The notes under the pieces are model-generated. The model did not search any database and had not been told where the DNA came from. It saw nothing but the letters and a program-made list of their open reading frames with translations. A DNA stretch of 64,000 bases from Aromatoleum tolulyticum (GTDB taxonomy: Bacteria > Pseudomonadota > Gammaproteobacteria > Burkholderiales > Rhodocyclaceae). This document shows positions 51,831 through 60,872 of the stretch, in pieces. Position 1 is the first letter of the stretch. The number at the start of each line of letters is the position of its first letter. The stretch spans positions 1 to 64,000 of the forward strand of contig NZ_FTMD01000017.1 of the NCBI RefSeq assembly GCF_900156155.1. The letters run 5' to 3'. The position numbers were made by a program, and so were the translations under genes.

Positions 51831-53240
51831 AGCCGCTACCAGGACCTCGCCGAGCAGACGGAAAAGCTCATCGCCGACGGCGTGCTGCGCGCCGGCGACC
51901 GGCTGCCGTCGGTGCGCCAGGCCTGCCGCACGCACAAGGTCAGCCCGATCACCGTCACGCAGGCCTATTACCTGCTGGAAGGGCGCGGCCTGATCGAGGC
52001 GCGGCCGAAGTCGGGTTACTTCGTACGCGCGCGCCTCGGCCGCAACCTGCCCGAGCCGGACATGACGCGCCCGCTCGGCGGTTCGACGCAGCTCGAGGTC
52101 AGCGACTTCATCTTCCAGATCCTCGACAGCGTGCGCGACCCCGCGATCGTGCCGCTGGGGTCGAGCTTCCCCAGCCCCTACCTGTATCCGCTCGACAGGC
52201 TCGGGCGCTTCCTCGCGAATGCCGCACGCCGGCTCGATCCGCTCGCGACGGTGACCGACCTGCCGCCGGGCAACGAGGAGCTGCGCCGGCAGCTCGCGCT
52301 GCGCTACCTCGCGCACGGTGCGCCGGTGTCGCCGCAGGAGATCGTCATCACCTCGGGCGCGATGGAGGGACTCAACCTGTGCCTGCAGGCCGTCACGCGC
52401 CCCGGCGACCTGATCGCGATCGAATCGCCGACCTTCTATGCCGGACTGCAGGCGAGCGAGCGCCTGGGGCTCAAGGTCATCGAGATCCCGACCCACCCGC
52501 GCGAAGGCGTGAGCCTGCCGGCGCTGGAGGACGCGCTGCGCCACCATCCGGTGAAGGCCTGCCTCGTGATGCTGAACTTCGCCAACCCGACCGGCAGCCT
52601 CGTGCCGGACGAGCGCCGCAAGGACCTCGTCGAGTTGCTGCGTCGCTTCGAGGTGCCGCTGATCGAGGACGACGTGTATGCCGAGCTGTACTTCGGCCGG
52701 CAGGCGCCGCTATGCACGAAGGCGGTGGATGCGGACGGCCTGGTGATGCACGTGTCCTCGTTCTCGAAATGCCTCGCGCCCGGCTACCGCGTCGGCTGGG
52801 TCGCGGCGGGGCGCTACGCCGGCCGCATCCAGCGCCTGAAGCTCGCGACCAGTCTCGCGACGACGGTGCCGGTGCAGATCGCGCTGGCGGACTACCTGAA
52901 GCACGGCGGCTACGAGAACCACCTGCGCCAGTTGCGGCGCAAGCTGGCCGAACAGGAGGTCGCGCTGACCGCCGCGATCGAGCGGCATTTCCCGCCCGGC
53001 ACGCGGCTCGCGCGGCCGCAGGGGGGCTATTTCGTGTGGCTGGAGCTGCCGCGCCAGGTCGACACGCTGCTGCTGCACCAGCAGGCGCTCGCGCACGGCA
53101 TCAGCATCGCGCCGGGGCCGATCTTCTCGGCGAAGCGCGAATTCGGCCACTGGCTGCGACTCAACTTCGGTCACCCCGATTCGGAGCGCCAGCAGGCGGC
53201 GATGGCGACGCTGGGCCGGCTCATCGCACAGCAGCTATAA
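51828..53240 (+). CDS. MocR-type regulator (GntR HTH fused to aminotransferase fold)
   Basis: A 470-residue protein. The N-terminal GntR winged helix (about 1-75) has AGDRLPSVRQACRTHKVSP, ITVTQAYYLLEGRGLIEARP and SGYFV. The remaining part is a class I aminotransferase fold: ITSGAMEGLNL, LNFANPTGSLVP, LIEDDVYAELYF and the PLP lysine in SSFSKCLAPGYRVGW. Such proteins bind PLP and control genes for vitamin B6, amino acid or polyamine metabolism; some lack aminotransferase activity. It is divergent from terC. Its stop overlaps the stop of the convergent COX IV-like gene by six bases. Confidence 0.9.
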   Translation: MSRYQDLAEQTEKLIADGVLRAGDRLPSVRQACRTHKVSPITVTQAYYLLEGRGLIEARPKSGYFVRARLGRNLPEPDMTRPLGGSTQLEVSDFIFQILDSVRDPAIVPLGSSFPSPYLYPLDRLGRFLANAARRLDPLATVTDLPPGNEELRRQLALRYLAHGAPVSPQEIVITSGAMEGLNLCLQAVTRPGDLIAIESPTFYAGLQASERLGLKVIEIPTHPREGVSLPALEDALRHHPVKACLVMLNFANPTGSLVPDERRKDLVELLRRFEVPLIEDDVYAELYFGRQAPLCTKAVDADGLVMHVSSFSKCLAPGYRVGWVAAGRYAGRIQRLKLATSLATTVPVQIALADYLKHGGYENHLRQLRRKLAEQEVALTAAIERHFPPGTRLARPQGGYFVWLELPRQVDTLLLHQQALAHGISIAPGPIFSAKREFGHWLRLNFGHPDSERQQAAMATLGRLIAQQL

Positions 53241-53543
53241 GGTCGCCCAGCGTGCGAACTCGCGCCCGAAGAAGGCGATCAGCACCAGCGCGAGCGGCGC
53301 GAAGGCGACGAAGCCCTTCACCACGCGGCGGATGAAGGGATGGGCGAGTTCGGCCTCGATGAAGCGCTGTGCAATGAGCATGCCCTTCGCCCACACGATG
53401 GCCGCGACCACGACAGGCAGCCACGCGGCGCCGTGGAACCACTTTCCAAGGCCGAGGCTCAGCAGGGTCAGCGCGACGAGGATCAGCCATGCCGCGGTCA
53501 GCGGGGCCAGCGCGGTGGCGGGTTTTTGCTCGGTCGGGCTCAT
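53235..53543 (-). CDS. Small COX subunit IV / NorF-like membrane protein
   Basis: A 102-residue protein with three hydrophobic helices (about 16-34, 41-60, 76-93). Size, topology and place three bases after the subunit III-like gene fit the cytochrome oxidase subunit IV / NorF group, the partner of NorE-like proteins. It would support assembly or stability of a haem-copper oxidase or nitric oxide reductase. The name norF is not used since no nor structural genes are in the window. Confidence 0.7.
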   Translation of the reverse strand: MSPTEQKPATALAPLTAAWLILVALTLLSLGLGKWFHGAAWLPVVVAAIVWAKGMLIAQRFIEAELAHPFIRRVVKGFVAFAPLALVLIAFFGREFARWATL

Positions 53544-53546
53544 CGT

Positions 53547-54152
53547 TTACGCCAGCACGTAGAAGAAGGGGAAGAGGACCAGCCAGATGATGTCGGTGGC
53601 GTGCCAGTAGCTCGCCAGCGCCTCCAGTCCGCTGTGCTCCTCGGCCGAATACGCGCCGGCGACGTGGCGCGCGAGCACCCACAGCATGCCGAGGATGCCC
53701 CAGGTCGCATGCACCAGGTGGTTGATCGTCAGGTAGTAGTAGACGGTGAAGAAGATGCCTGCCTCGCCGTCGATGCCGTGCGCGAGGTTCCAGCGGATCT
53801 CGAGGAACTTCGCGACCGGGTAGCCGAGCGCCACGACCAGCCCGGCGACGAGCCACCACAGCGAGCGCCGGCGCTGGCCGGCGCGCATCGTCACGACCGA
53901 CGCGGCAATGAAGAAGCTGCTCGTCACCATCAGCAAGGTGATGACGGTGCCGGAGACCCGCGACAGGCGCTCCGACCCGTGCTCGAAGGCGTCGGGAAAG
54001 TGCGCGCGGGCGACGAAATAGACAATGAAGAGCACGGCGAACTCGACGAATTCGCAGCTGATGCCTACCCAGATGCCGCTGTTGCCGGGGACCCGCCCGG
54101 CCAGCGCGGCGTCCTGCCGTGGCGGGGGAGCGGGAATCGCAATCGTCGTCAT
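53547..54152 (-). CDS. Cytochrome c oxidase subunit III family protein (NorE-like)
   Basis: A 201-residue membrane protein with five hydrophobic helices. It has the subunit III features EFVEFAVLFIVYFVARAHFP, YYLTINHLVHATWGILGML and, at the end, ASYWHATDIIWLVLFPFFY. The shortened five-helix form is typical of NorE. I chose the ATG coding MTTIAIP; an ATG ten codons upstream (54182) is an alternative, and neither has a clear ribosome binding site. The gene heads a two-gene operon with the NorF-like protein, and is divergent from ccoG. Confidence 0.82.
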   Translation of the reverse strand: MTTIAIPAPPPRQDAALAGRVPGNSGIWVGISCEFVEFAVLFIVYFVARAHFPDAFEHGSERLSRVSGTVITLLMVTSSFFIAASVVTMRAGQRRRSLWWLVAGLVVALGYPVAKFLEIRWNLAHGIDGEAGIFFTVYYYLTINHLVHATWGILGMLWVLARHVAGAYSAEEHSGLEALASYWHATDIIWLVLFPFFYVLA

Positions 54153-54393
54153 GGCTGTGCGCCCATTGTGCAATCTGCTCATTGTCATCCGATCCGGCCG
54201 GTGATCACAGATACAGCCGATCGTGTTTCGGATCGGCACAGATCAGCGCCTGTTTCCTGAGCGGGATGAAATCTGTTCCTGTCTGAAATGTGCTTTTCTG
54301 GAACTGTTCCTGTCGGTCGCCCGGTGATGTACTCGCCTCCGGCGTCGACCGGGGAGATTGTCTCCCCCGGCCCGCATCCGGAGGAAGGCAGGA
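54153..54393. promoter_or_regulatory. Divergent promoter region between NorE-like gene and ccoG
   Basis: 241 bases. The palindrome GGAACTGTTCC is at 54300-54310 in a less GC-rich stretch. A hairpin (CCGGGGAGA at 54349-54357 with TCTCCCCCGG at 54361-54370) lies just ahead of the ccoG ribosome binding site. I looked for an FNR/Dnr-type TTGAT-N4-ATCAA box and did not find one. Confidence 0.4.
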
Positions 54394-55773
54394 ATGGGCA
54401 AGTCCGTCAGCAAGGTGCGTGAGGCGAAGCTGGAGTTGTACCGCAGGAAGGGGAAGATCCACGCGCGGGCCGTCGCGGGCCGCTTCAACACGCTGCGCTG
54501 GACGATGGTGTGGCTCACGCAGATCGTCTTCTACGGCGGCTGCTGGCTCACGTGGGAAGGTAGCGGCGTGCTGCGGCAGGCCGTTCTCTTCGACATCGAG
54601 CACGAGAAGTTCTACCTCTTCGGCCTCGTGCTGTGGCCGCAGGACGCGCTGCTGCTCGCGCTGGCGCTGATCCTCGCGGCGACGGCGCTGTTCCTCGTCA
54701 CCGCGCTCGCGGGGCGTCTGTTCTGCGGCTTCGCCTGTCCGCAGACGGTGTACACGACGATCTTCACGTGGGTCGAGGCCAAGGTCGAGGGCGACCACCT
54801 CGACCGCCTGCGGCTCGACCAAAGCCCGCCGGGCGTTCGCAAGTTTGCGCTCAAGGGCGTCAAGCACGGCCTGTGGCTGCTGATCGCGGCGTGGACGGCG
54901 ATCACCTTCGTCGGCTACTTCACACCGATCCGCGAGCTGCTGCCGGCGCTCGCCGTCGGCGCCACCGGCCCGTGGGAGAGCTTCTGGCTGATCTTCTACG
55001 GCCTCTTCCTGTACGTGCAGGCGGGCTTCGCACGCGAGGCCGTGTGCCAGCACATGTGCCCGTACTCGCGCTTCCAGGGCGTGATGTTCGACCGCAACAC
55101 CGCGACCGTCAGCTACGACCTCCGCCGCGGCGAACCGCGGCAGGCGCGCGGCCGGGCCGAGGGCGGCGGCGACTGCATCGACTGCGGCATCTGCGTGGAA
55201 GTGTGTCCGACCGGCGTCGACATCCGCGAAGGGCTGCAGCTCGGCTGCATCAACTGCGGCCTGTGCATCGATGCCTGCGACACGGTGATGACGCGCGTTG
55301 GCACGCCGACGGGCCTGATCCGCTTCGCGTCGGAGCGCGAACTGGCCGGGGCGGCGGCGGGCGGGAGGACGCGCCTCGCCGTGTATGGCTGCCTGGTGCT
55401 GGCGGTCGTCGCGTTCGGGGTGTGGTCGTTGGGCCAGCGTTCGCTGCTGCAGGTCGACGTGCTGCGCGACCGCGGCGCCCTGCTGCGCGAGACCTCCGCC
55501 GGACGGATCGAGAACGCCTATACGCTGAAGCTGAAGAACCTCGACGACGCCGCGCGCGAGTTCGTCGTCGAAGTCAGCGGCGTGCCGGGCATCGAGGTCG
55601 TCGGCGAGCGCACGTTCGCGGTGGCGGCGGGCAGCGTGCGCCCGGTGTCGCTGACCCTGTCCGCGCCCGCCGGCACGCCGCTGTCGGGCGTGCGTCCGAT
55701 CACCTTCCGCATCGCGGCGGGGCACGACGCGGCGCGCAGCGTGCAGGAGCCGAGCAGCTTCATCCTGCCCTGA
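54394..55773 (+). CDS. ccoG: Cytochrome c oxidase accessory protein CcoG (FixG/RdxA family)
   Basis: A 459-residue membrane protein with two 4Fe-4S clusters. About five membrane helices are present; the motif FCGFACPQTVYT and later CQHMCPYSRFQGVMFD are in the membrane-near part, then the ferredoxin-like CIDCGICVEVCPTG and CINCGLCIDACD. A periplasmic immunoglobulin-like end follows (about 345-459). CcoG reduces copper for the assembly of cbb3-type oxidase. GGAGGAAGGCAGGA stands before the ATG. The ccoNOPQ genes are not in the window. Confidence 0.92.
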   Translation: MGKSVSKVREAKLELYRRKGKIHARAVAGRFNTLRWTMVWLTQIVFYGGCWLTWEGSGVLRQAVLFDIEHEKFYLFGLVLWPQDALLLALALILAATALFLVTALAGRLFCGFACPQTVYTTIFTWVEAKVEGDHLDRLRLDQSPPGVRKFALKGVKHGLWLLIAAWTAITFVGYFTPIRELLPALAVGATGPWESFWLIFYGLFLYVQAGFAREAVCQHMCPYSRFQGVMFDRNTATVSYDLRRGEPRQARGRAEGGGDCIDCGICVEVCPTGVDIREGLQLGCINCGLCIDACDTVMTRVGTPTGLIRFASERELAGAAAGGRTRLAVYGCLVLAVVAFGVWSLGQRSLLQVDVLRDRGALLRETSAGRIENAYTLKLKNLDDAAREFVVEVSGVPGIEVVGERTFAVAAGSVRPVSLTLSAPAGTPLSGVRPITFRIAAGHDAARSVQEPSSFILP

Positions 55774-55846
55774 CGGGAGGTGCCGGTCGGCTATCATCGG
55801 AGGGAGCGCCGCCGCCGTGCCGCGGCGTGACCAACGGGCGACCGAC

Positions 55847-56182
55847 ATGGCCTCGATCTTCGACATCCTTGCCGAGCAGCGCATCGCCGACGCGATCAGG
55901 CGCGGCGACTTCGATCGCCTGCCGGGGGCGGGCAAGCCGCTCGTGTTCGACGACGAACCCTTCCAGTCGCCCGAGCAGAGGATGGCCAACCGCATCCTCA
56001 AGAATGCCGGCTTCGTGCCGCAGGAAGTGCTGCAGCGGCGCGAGATCGCGGCGCTGCGCGAGGCGCTCGCGCACGCAGGGGAAGGCGGGGAAGGCGAGGC
56101 GGCCGACGACACCGAAAAGGCGCACATCCGGCGCCGGCTCGGGATGCTGATCGTCACGCTCGGATCGCTGCTGCGTCGCTGA
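55847..56182 (+). CDS. DUF1992 (DnaJ-C28-like domain) protein
   Basis: A 111-residue protein with the DUF1992 domain: IFDILAEQRIADAIRRGDFD, LPGAGKPLVFDDE and MANRILKNAGFVPQEV are the family blocks. The domain is also found in the eukaryotic DNAJC28 group. The function is unknown; chaperone-related or flagellar roles have been guessed for it. The ATG coding MASIF was chosen on the basis of the family start. It follows ccoG at 73 bases and is convergent with the ABC permease gene. Confidence 0.85.
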   Translation: MASIFDILAEQRIADAIRRGDFDRLPGAGKPLVFDDEPFQSPEQRMANRILKNAGFVPQEVLQRREIAALREALAHAGEGGEGEAADDTEKAHIRRRLGMLIVTLGSLLRR

Positions 56183-56193
56183 GGCGGGCCGCT

Positions 56194-56991
56194 CTACCCG
56201 AGCAGGCGTCGCCGCGTGAGCCCCAACGCGACCCAGAAGCCGCCGACACCGTAGGCTGCGAGCACCACCAGGTGCAGCACGACATCGGACGGGACCTTCC
56301 CCAGCAGCAGCGGCCGCGCGAGCTCGACGGCGTGCGACAGCGGCAGCAGCGAGGCGGCCACCTGAACTGCCGCGGGCAGCTGTTCGGCGGGGAAGAACAC
56401 GCCCGAGATCAGCGTCATCGGCGTGATGAAGAGCGTGAAGTAGTACATGAAGAAGTCGTAGCTCGGTGCGACCGACGTCATCACCAGCCCGAGCGCGCCG
56501 AAGCTGAGGCCCACGAGGAAGATCAGCGGCAGCAGCCACAGCACGTAGCGGCTGTCGACGAGGCCGAACACGGCGATCACGATGAGGATCGCGACGCCCG
56601 ACAGCAGCGCCTTCGACGCCGCCCACACCAGTTCCGCGAACACGATGTCGTCGAGGTCCACGGGCGCGTTCATGATCGCGTCCCAGGTCCGCTGCACGTG
56701 CATGCGCGAGAAGGACGAGTACAGCACCTCGAAGGACGCGCTGTTCATCGTCGACGAGCACACCATGCCGGCGGCGAGGAAGCTGATGTAGGACACGCCG
56801 CCGATCTCGGGCACCAGCATGCCGATGCCGAAGCCCAGGCCGAAGAGATAGATCATCGGGTCGGCGAGGTTGCCCAGCACCGAGGGCAGCGCGAGCTTGC
56901 GCCAGACGAGGAAGTTGCGCCGCCATACCGGCACGAAGCGGTGTGTGATGCGCGGCGCGCGGAAGGTCGAGCTTGGGGTGGTCGTTGCCAT
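56194..56991 (-). CDS. ABC-2 type transporter permease (NodJ-like)
   Basis: A 265-residue permease with six membrane helices. It contains the ABC-2 features RNFLVWRKLALPSVLGNLAD, the YLFGLGFGIG segment and LISGVFFPAEQLP followed by LPLSHAVELARPLL. It fits NodJ-like permeases, which with NodI-like ATPases export lipo-oligosaccharides or drugs; in free-living bacteria the substrate is unknown. Transcribed just downstream of the ATPase gene (12 bases). Confidence 0.9.
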   Translation of the reverse strand: MATTTPSSTFRAPRITHRFVPVWRRNFLVWRKLALPSVLGNLADPMIYLFGLGFGIGMLVPEIGGVSYISFLAAGMVCSSTMNSASFEVLYSSFSRMHVQRTWDAIMNAPVDLDDIVFAELVWAASKALLSGVAILIVIAVFGLVDSRYVLWLLPLIFLVGLSFGALGLVMTSVAPSYDFFMYYFTLFITPMTLISGVFFPAEQLPAAVQVAASLLPLSHAVELARPLLLGKVPSDVVLHLVVLAAYGVGGFWVALGLTRRRLLG

Positions 56992-57003
56992 CGAGCGGTC
57001 TTC

Positions 57004-57975
57004 TCAGTCGCGCAGGTCGCGCCCGGTGAGCTTGAGGAACACGTCCTCGAGGTTCGCCGGCCGGCGCAGGTAGCGCAAGCCGGACTGTTGCGCGAGGTGG
57101 GCCATCAGCGGCGCCGCGTCGTCGAGGTAACAGAAGGCGGTCTCGCCGCTCACCTCGTAACGGCGTGCGAACGCGCAGGCATGCGCCTCGGCCCACGCCT
57201 GCGCGCCGCTCGTGCCGTTGCGGGCGGCGCCGTTCCAGTCGCCATACACCTCGACGACCTGGGCCTCGATCTGCGCCGCGATCACCTCGCGCGGGCTGCC
57301 CTCGGTGAGGATGCGCCCGGCGTCGAGGATCGCCAGCCGGTCCGCGAGGCGCTCGGCCTCGTCCATGAAGTGCGTCGTCAGCAGCACCGTGGTGCCGTTG
57401 CGGATCAGCTGCTTGAGGCGCTCCCAGATCAGGTGGCGCGCCTGCGGGTCGAGGCCGGTCGTCGGTTCGTCGAGGATCAGCAGGTCGGGGCGGTTCACGA
57501 GCGCGCGCGCGAGCGTCAGGCGCCGCTTCATGCCGCCGGACAGCGACTGGATGCGCGCGTCGCGCTTGCTTTCGAGCCCGGCGAAGGCGAGCAGCTCGGG
57601 GATGCGCGCGGTGATGGTCGCGTCGTCGAGGCCGAAGTAGCGCCCGTAGACGAGGAGGTTCTCGGCGCAGGTGAAGTCCGGGTCGAGGTTGTCCTGCTGC
57701 GGCACGACGCCGACGCGCATGCGCGCCTCGCGCGCGCGTTCGGGCACCGGCAGGCCGGCGAGGAAAATTTCCCCTCCCGACGGGCGCGTGAGGCCCAGCG
57801 CGCAGCGCAGCGTCGTGGTCTTCCCTGCGCCGTTGGGGCCCAGCAGCGTGAAGCACTCGCCCGCGTTCAGGCGGAGGTCGATGCCGGCGACGACCTCGTT
57901 GTCGCCATAGCGCTTGCGCAGGCCGCGGATTTCCAGCGGGCTCGCGAGGGCGAGGCCGCGCGGTACGGCGTGCAT
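57004..57975 (-). CDS. ABC transporter ATP-binding protein (NodI/DRA type)
   Basis: A 323-residue ATPase with Walker [16 protein letters not shown]-loop region VVPQQDNLD, signature [15 protein letters not shown], Walker [13 protein letters not shown] and H-loop [11 protein letters not shown]. The C-terminal 80 residues are the extension seen in NodI and drug-resistance ATPases. It pairs with the permease gene directly downstream. The start MHAVPRG lies 13 bases after the GST stop; no strong ribosome binding site is seen. Confidence 0.92.
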   Translation of the reverse strand: MHAVPRGLALASPLEIRGLRKRYGDNEVVAGIDLRLNAGECFTLLGPNGAGKTTTLRCALGLTRPSGGEIFLAGLPVPERAREARMRVGVVPQQDNLDPDFTCAENLLVYGRYFGLDDATITARIPELLAFAGLESKRDARIQSLSGGMKRRLTLARALVNRPDLLILDEPTTGLDPQARHLIWERLKQLIRNGTTVLLTTHFMDEAERLADRLAILDAGRILTEGSPREVIAAQIEAQVVEVYGDWNGAARNGTSGAQAWAEAHACAFARRYEVSGETAFCYLDDAAPLMAHLAQQSGLRYLRRPANLEDVFLKLTGRDLRD

Positions 57976-57988
57976 GCCGGTCACGACA

Positions 57989-58600
57989 TCAGCCGACCGG
58001 CGGCTTCGTCGTGGTGAAGCTCGGACGCGCGAACATGCGCCGCGCGAGCGCCGCCAGCGAGGGGTGCTCGCGGCGCCATTCATGCTGCGGGAAGCGCAGG
58101 TCGAGGTAGCCGAGGGCGACGGCGACGGCGATGTCGCCCAGGCTCAGGGCGTTGCCGTACATCCAGTCGCGTCCGCTCGCGCGCGCCTCGAGCGCATCGA
58201 GCGCGCGGTCTACCTTGTCGATCTGGCGGTCGATCTCGGGTTCGCTGCGCAGGCCCTCGGGGCGGCGCGACTCGAGCAGCGCCGTGACCGCGGCGTCGGT
58301 CACGCCGTCGGCGAGGGCCTCGATCTGGCGCACGCGCACGCGTTCGAGCGGGTCGGCCGGCAGCAGCTGCGGCGCCGCGTCGAGCGTCTCGAGGTAGCCC
58401 GCGATCACCGGCGAGTCGAAAAAGATCTCGCCCGCGTCGGTCTCCAGCGCCGGGACCTTGCCGAGCGGGTTCACGCTCGGCACGCGCGTGTTCGCCTCCC
58501 ACGGCGAATCGACGATGAGCTCGCAGAGCAGCGATTTTTCCGCGAGGATGATGCGGACCTTGCGTGCGTAGGGGCTGGTCAGCGAGGCGAAAAGCTTCAT
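57989..58600 (-). CDS. Glutathione S-transferase family protein
   Basis: A 203-residue GST. The thioredoxin-like N-terminal domain has [29 protein letters not shown] with the cis-Pro and [14 protein letters not shown] (glutathione gamma-Glu contact by the Asp-Ser pair); the helical C-terminal domain begins at about 85. Closest in memory to YibF/GstB-like enzymes. GGAG is 5 bases before the ATG. It appears to head the operon with the NodIJ-like exporter, 13 bases upstream of the ATPase. Confidence 0.92.
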   Translation of the reverse strand: MKLFASLTSPYARKVRIILAEKSLLCELIVDSPWEANTRVPSVNPLGKVPALETDAGEIFFDSPVIAGYLETLDAAPQLLPADPLERVRVRQIEALADGVTDAAVTALLESRRPEGLRSEPEIDRQIDKVDRALDALEARASGRDWMYGNALSLGDIAVAVALGYLDLRFPQHEWRREHPSLAALARRMFARPSFTTTKPPVG

Positions 58601-58628
58601 GGCATTCTCCGGTGAAGTGGCGCGCGGT

Positions 58629-59276
58629 TCACAGCGGCGTCCAGTTGCGCAGGATGATGTCGCGGATGAGGGTGAGGCGGGCGTGGAAGAAGTGGTCCGC
58701 GCCGGGCACGACGACGACCGGCAGGTTCTGCGGCCGCGCCCACTCGAGCACGTTCGCGAGCGACACCGTGTCGTCTTCCTCGCCGTGGATCACCAGCGTG
58801 TCCTTCGGCACCGGGCCGGTCGCGTAGCTGCGCGCGCCGCTGACTTCGCCGGTCGCGGTGCCGACCAGCACGATGCGGTGCGCGGGCGTCATGCCGTCGG
58901 CGAGGCGCGCGGCCACGCGCGTCTGCACGTGGGCGCCGAAGGAGAAGCCGCCCAGCGCGAGCGGCAGCGTGCCCCAGCGCGACTGCATCCACGCGATCAC
59001 CGAGAGCATGTCCTCGGTCTCGGCGTTGCCGTGGTCGTGCTCGCCTTCGCTCTTGCCGACGCCGCGGAAGTTCGGGCGCACGACCGCGTAGCCCAGCTCG
59101 CGCAGCGTGCGCGCCAGCGTGTGCACGATCTTGTTGGTGTTGGTGCCGCCGAACAGCGGGTGCGGATGGCACACCAGCGCGATGCCGCGCACCGTGTCGG
59201 GGGTGTCGATCAGCGCCTCGATCGCGCCGTCGCGTCCGCGCAGCAGGACGCTCTCGGGAGCCTGCGGCCTCGTCAT
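58629..59276 (-). CDS. Alpha/beta hydrolase (dienelactone-hydrolase-like)
   Basis: A 215-residue hydrolase. HPHPLFGGTNTNKIV is the oxyanion loop region, LGGFSFGAHVQ the nucleophile elbow with Ser, VIHGEEDDTVSL holds the acid and GADHFFHARL the His. This small family is common in proteobacteria; the substrate is not known. It lies three bases downstream of the [2Fe-2S] ferredoxin gene, on the same strand, a linkage seen in related bacteria. The ATG overlaps no other gene; 28 bases separate it from GST downstream. Confidence 0.88.
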   Translation of the reverse strand: MTRPQAPESVLLRGRDGAIEALIDTPDTVRGIALVCHPHPLFGGTNTNKIVHTLARTLRELGYAVVRPNFRGVGKSEGEHDHGNAETEDMLSVIAWMQSRWGTLPLALGGFSFGAHVQTRVAARLADGMTPAHRIVLVGTATGEVSGARSYATGPVPKDTLVIHGEEDDTVSLANVLEWARPQNLPVVVVPGADHFFHARLTLIRDIILRNWTPL

Positions 59277-59279
59277 GGT

Positions 59280-59594
59280 TTAATCCGGCAGGCGCAGGCG
59301 TTCGACGATGCGGCCGTGCACGAGATGCTCGTCGATGATCTCGTCGACGTCGTCCTTGTCGATGTAGGTGTACCAGACGTTGTCCGGATACACGACCAGC
59401 ACCGGACCGTCGTCGCAGCGGTCGAGGCAGCCGGCCTTGTTGATGCGGATCTTGCCGCGGCCCTTGAGCCCCAGCGCGGCGATGCGGTCCTTGGCGTAGG
59501 TCTGCATCACCGTCGCCTTGTGGTCGTTGCAGCAGGTGTTGCCGGGTTCGCGCTGGTTGCAGCAGAAGAACACGTGGTGCTTGAAATAGCTCAT
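59280..59594 (-). CDS. [2Fe-2S] ferredoxin, thioredoxin-like (Shethna type)
   Basis: A 104-residue protein with a thioredoxin-like ferredoxin fold. It has Cys pairs at 11-12 and 21-22 and further Cys at 56 and 60 (KAGCLDRCDDGP); the C-x(8-12)-C and C-x3-C arrangement binds a [2Fe-2S] cluster as in the Azotobacter Shethna protein. The doubling of the first two cysteines is usual in this subgroup as far as I remember. GGAG lies 6 bases before the ATG. It is coupled to the hydrolase gene three bases downstream. Confidence 0.9.
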   Translation of the reverse strand: MSYFKHHVFFCCNQREPGNTCCNDHKATVMQTYAKDRIAALGLKGRGKIRINKAGCLDRCDDGPVLVVYPDNVWYTYIDKDDVDEIIDEHLVHGRIVERLRLPD

Positions 59595-59668
59595 CAGGTA
59601 CTCCGGGAGGGGACGGGGCGCGGCGCCGGGCCGCTCCGCAATGCGACCGATTATAGCCGCGGGGCCGC

Positions 59669-60748
59669 TCAACGCTGCGTGAGATGCTCCCCGCGCCACA
59701 GGCCCACTGCCGACAGGTAGGCGAGCGCGAGGAAGGGCCACAGGTTGGCGCTGAGTTCGGTGAGGCCGTGGAAGTTGAGGAAGTTGCCCTGGCCGAGCAT
59801 GCGGTGGCCGACCTCGAAATAGGGGTTCTCGGGCAGCAGGTTGGTGAGGCTGGTGGCCGCGAGCAGCGCGACGCCGGCCAGCGCGTGCTGCAGCACGCTC
59901 GCCAGCAGCAGCGTGGCGGTGAGCGCGAGCAGGCCCAGCAGCAGCCCCTGGCGCGTGCCGGGCGTGAGCCACAGCAGCGCTTCGCCGGGAATGTAGAAGG
60001 ACGCGGTCGCGATCGACTTGGCGCCGATGCCCAGCGCGAGGAGCAGCGCGACCGGCCACGGCGAGGCGCTGCGCATCATGCAGCGCGCGAACAGGCCCAC
60101 GCCGACGATCGTGATCGCGACCTGTACGGTCTCGAGCAGGATGTAGCGGTCCGGTTCGAAGTGCAGCGGCGTCGGCAGGCCCAGCAGCTGACGCAGATCG
60201 CCGCTGCCGAACAGCACGCGGTCGGGCGTGAATTGCGCGAGCAGCCACAGCCCCAGCAGGATCAGCCCGAGGTCGCCCATGTGCCCGGGGATGATGCGTG
60301 CCGAGCGCCAGCGGTGCAGCCAGCCGCTCTGGTCGAACAGCGGGTGGCCCCAGCGCGCGCCGGCGAGCGCGCCGAGCAGGGCGCCGGCCGTGTTGCAGGC
60401 GAGGTCGACGTTCGACGGGACGCGCGTGGGCAGGAAGTTCTGCGTCACTTCCATGCCGAAGGACAGCAGCGTCGCGAGCAGCGTCGCGACCGCGACGCCC
60501 GCGCCGCGTCCGAGCCGCAGCGGCAGGGATGGCGCGAGGACGAAGCCGAAGGGCAGGAAGCCGAGCACGTTGAGGACGATGTCGGCGCCGCGGTAGTACT
60601 TGGGCCAGGGCGCGGCGAGGAAGTCCAGCAGCGGCAGCCCGGTCGGTCGCCAGCCGGTCAGCGGGTGCAGGCAGGCGTAGACGATCAGTAGTCCGTAGGC
60701 GACGGCGAGGTGGCGCGGCAGGGATGAAACGGCACGCGCGTGGGGCAT
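59669..60748 (-). CDS. VanZ-family membrane protein
   Basis: A 359-residue protein with about nine membrane helices. The N-terminal third is VanZ-like: KYYRGADIVLNVLGFLPFGF and SFGMEVTQNFLPTRVPSNVD are the conserved blocks with the Glu-x-x-Gln motif. The C-terminal half adds further helices of no recognised family. VanZ of enterococci gives low teicoplanin resistance; in Gram-negative bacteria the role is unknown, perhaps envelope related. A 74-base gap to the ferredoxin gene. Confidence 0.83.
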   Translation of the reverse strand: MPHARAVSSLPRHLAVAYGLLIVYACLHPLTGWRPTGLPLLDFLAAPWPKYYRGADIVLNVLGFLPFGFVLAPSLPLRLGRGAGVAVATLLATLLSFGMEVTQNFLPTRVPSNVDLACNTAGALLGALAGARWGHPLFDQSGWLHRWRSARIIPGHMGDLGLILLGLWLLAQFTPDRVLFGSGDLRQLLGLPTPLHFEPDRYILLETVQVAITIVGVGLFARCMMRSASPWPVALLLALGIGAKSIATASFYIPGEALLWLTPGTRQGLLLGLLALTATLLLASVLQHALAGVALLAATSLTNLLPENPYFEVGHRMLGQGNFLNFHGLTELSANLWPFLALAYLSAVGLWRGEHLTQR

Positions 60749-60872
60749 CGGCGGGTCCGGGTGCTAGAGTCGGGAGACCCGATTCTAGCCCGAACAGCAT
60801 GCCGACCGGGCCTGCCGTTCCGCGTATCGGCGCGGGTTTGCGGCTGGCGCCGGCAGGAACGCCCCCCTGCGA

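Noticed and set aside
54153-54393. FNR/Dnr box for anaerobic control of the NorE-like gene or ccoG
   Set aside because: No sequence close to TTGAT-N4-ATCAA was found in the divergent region.
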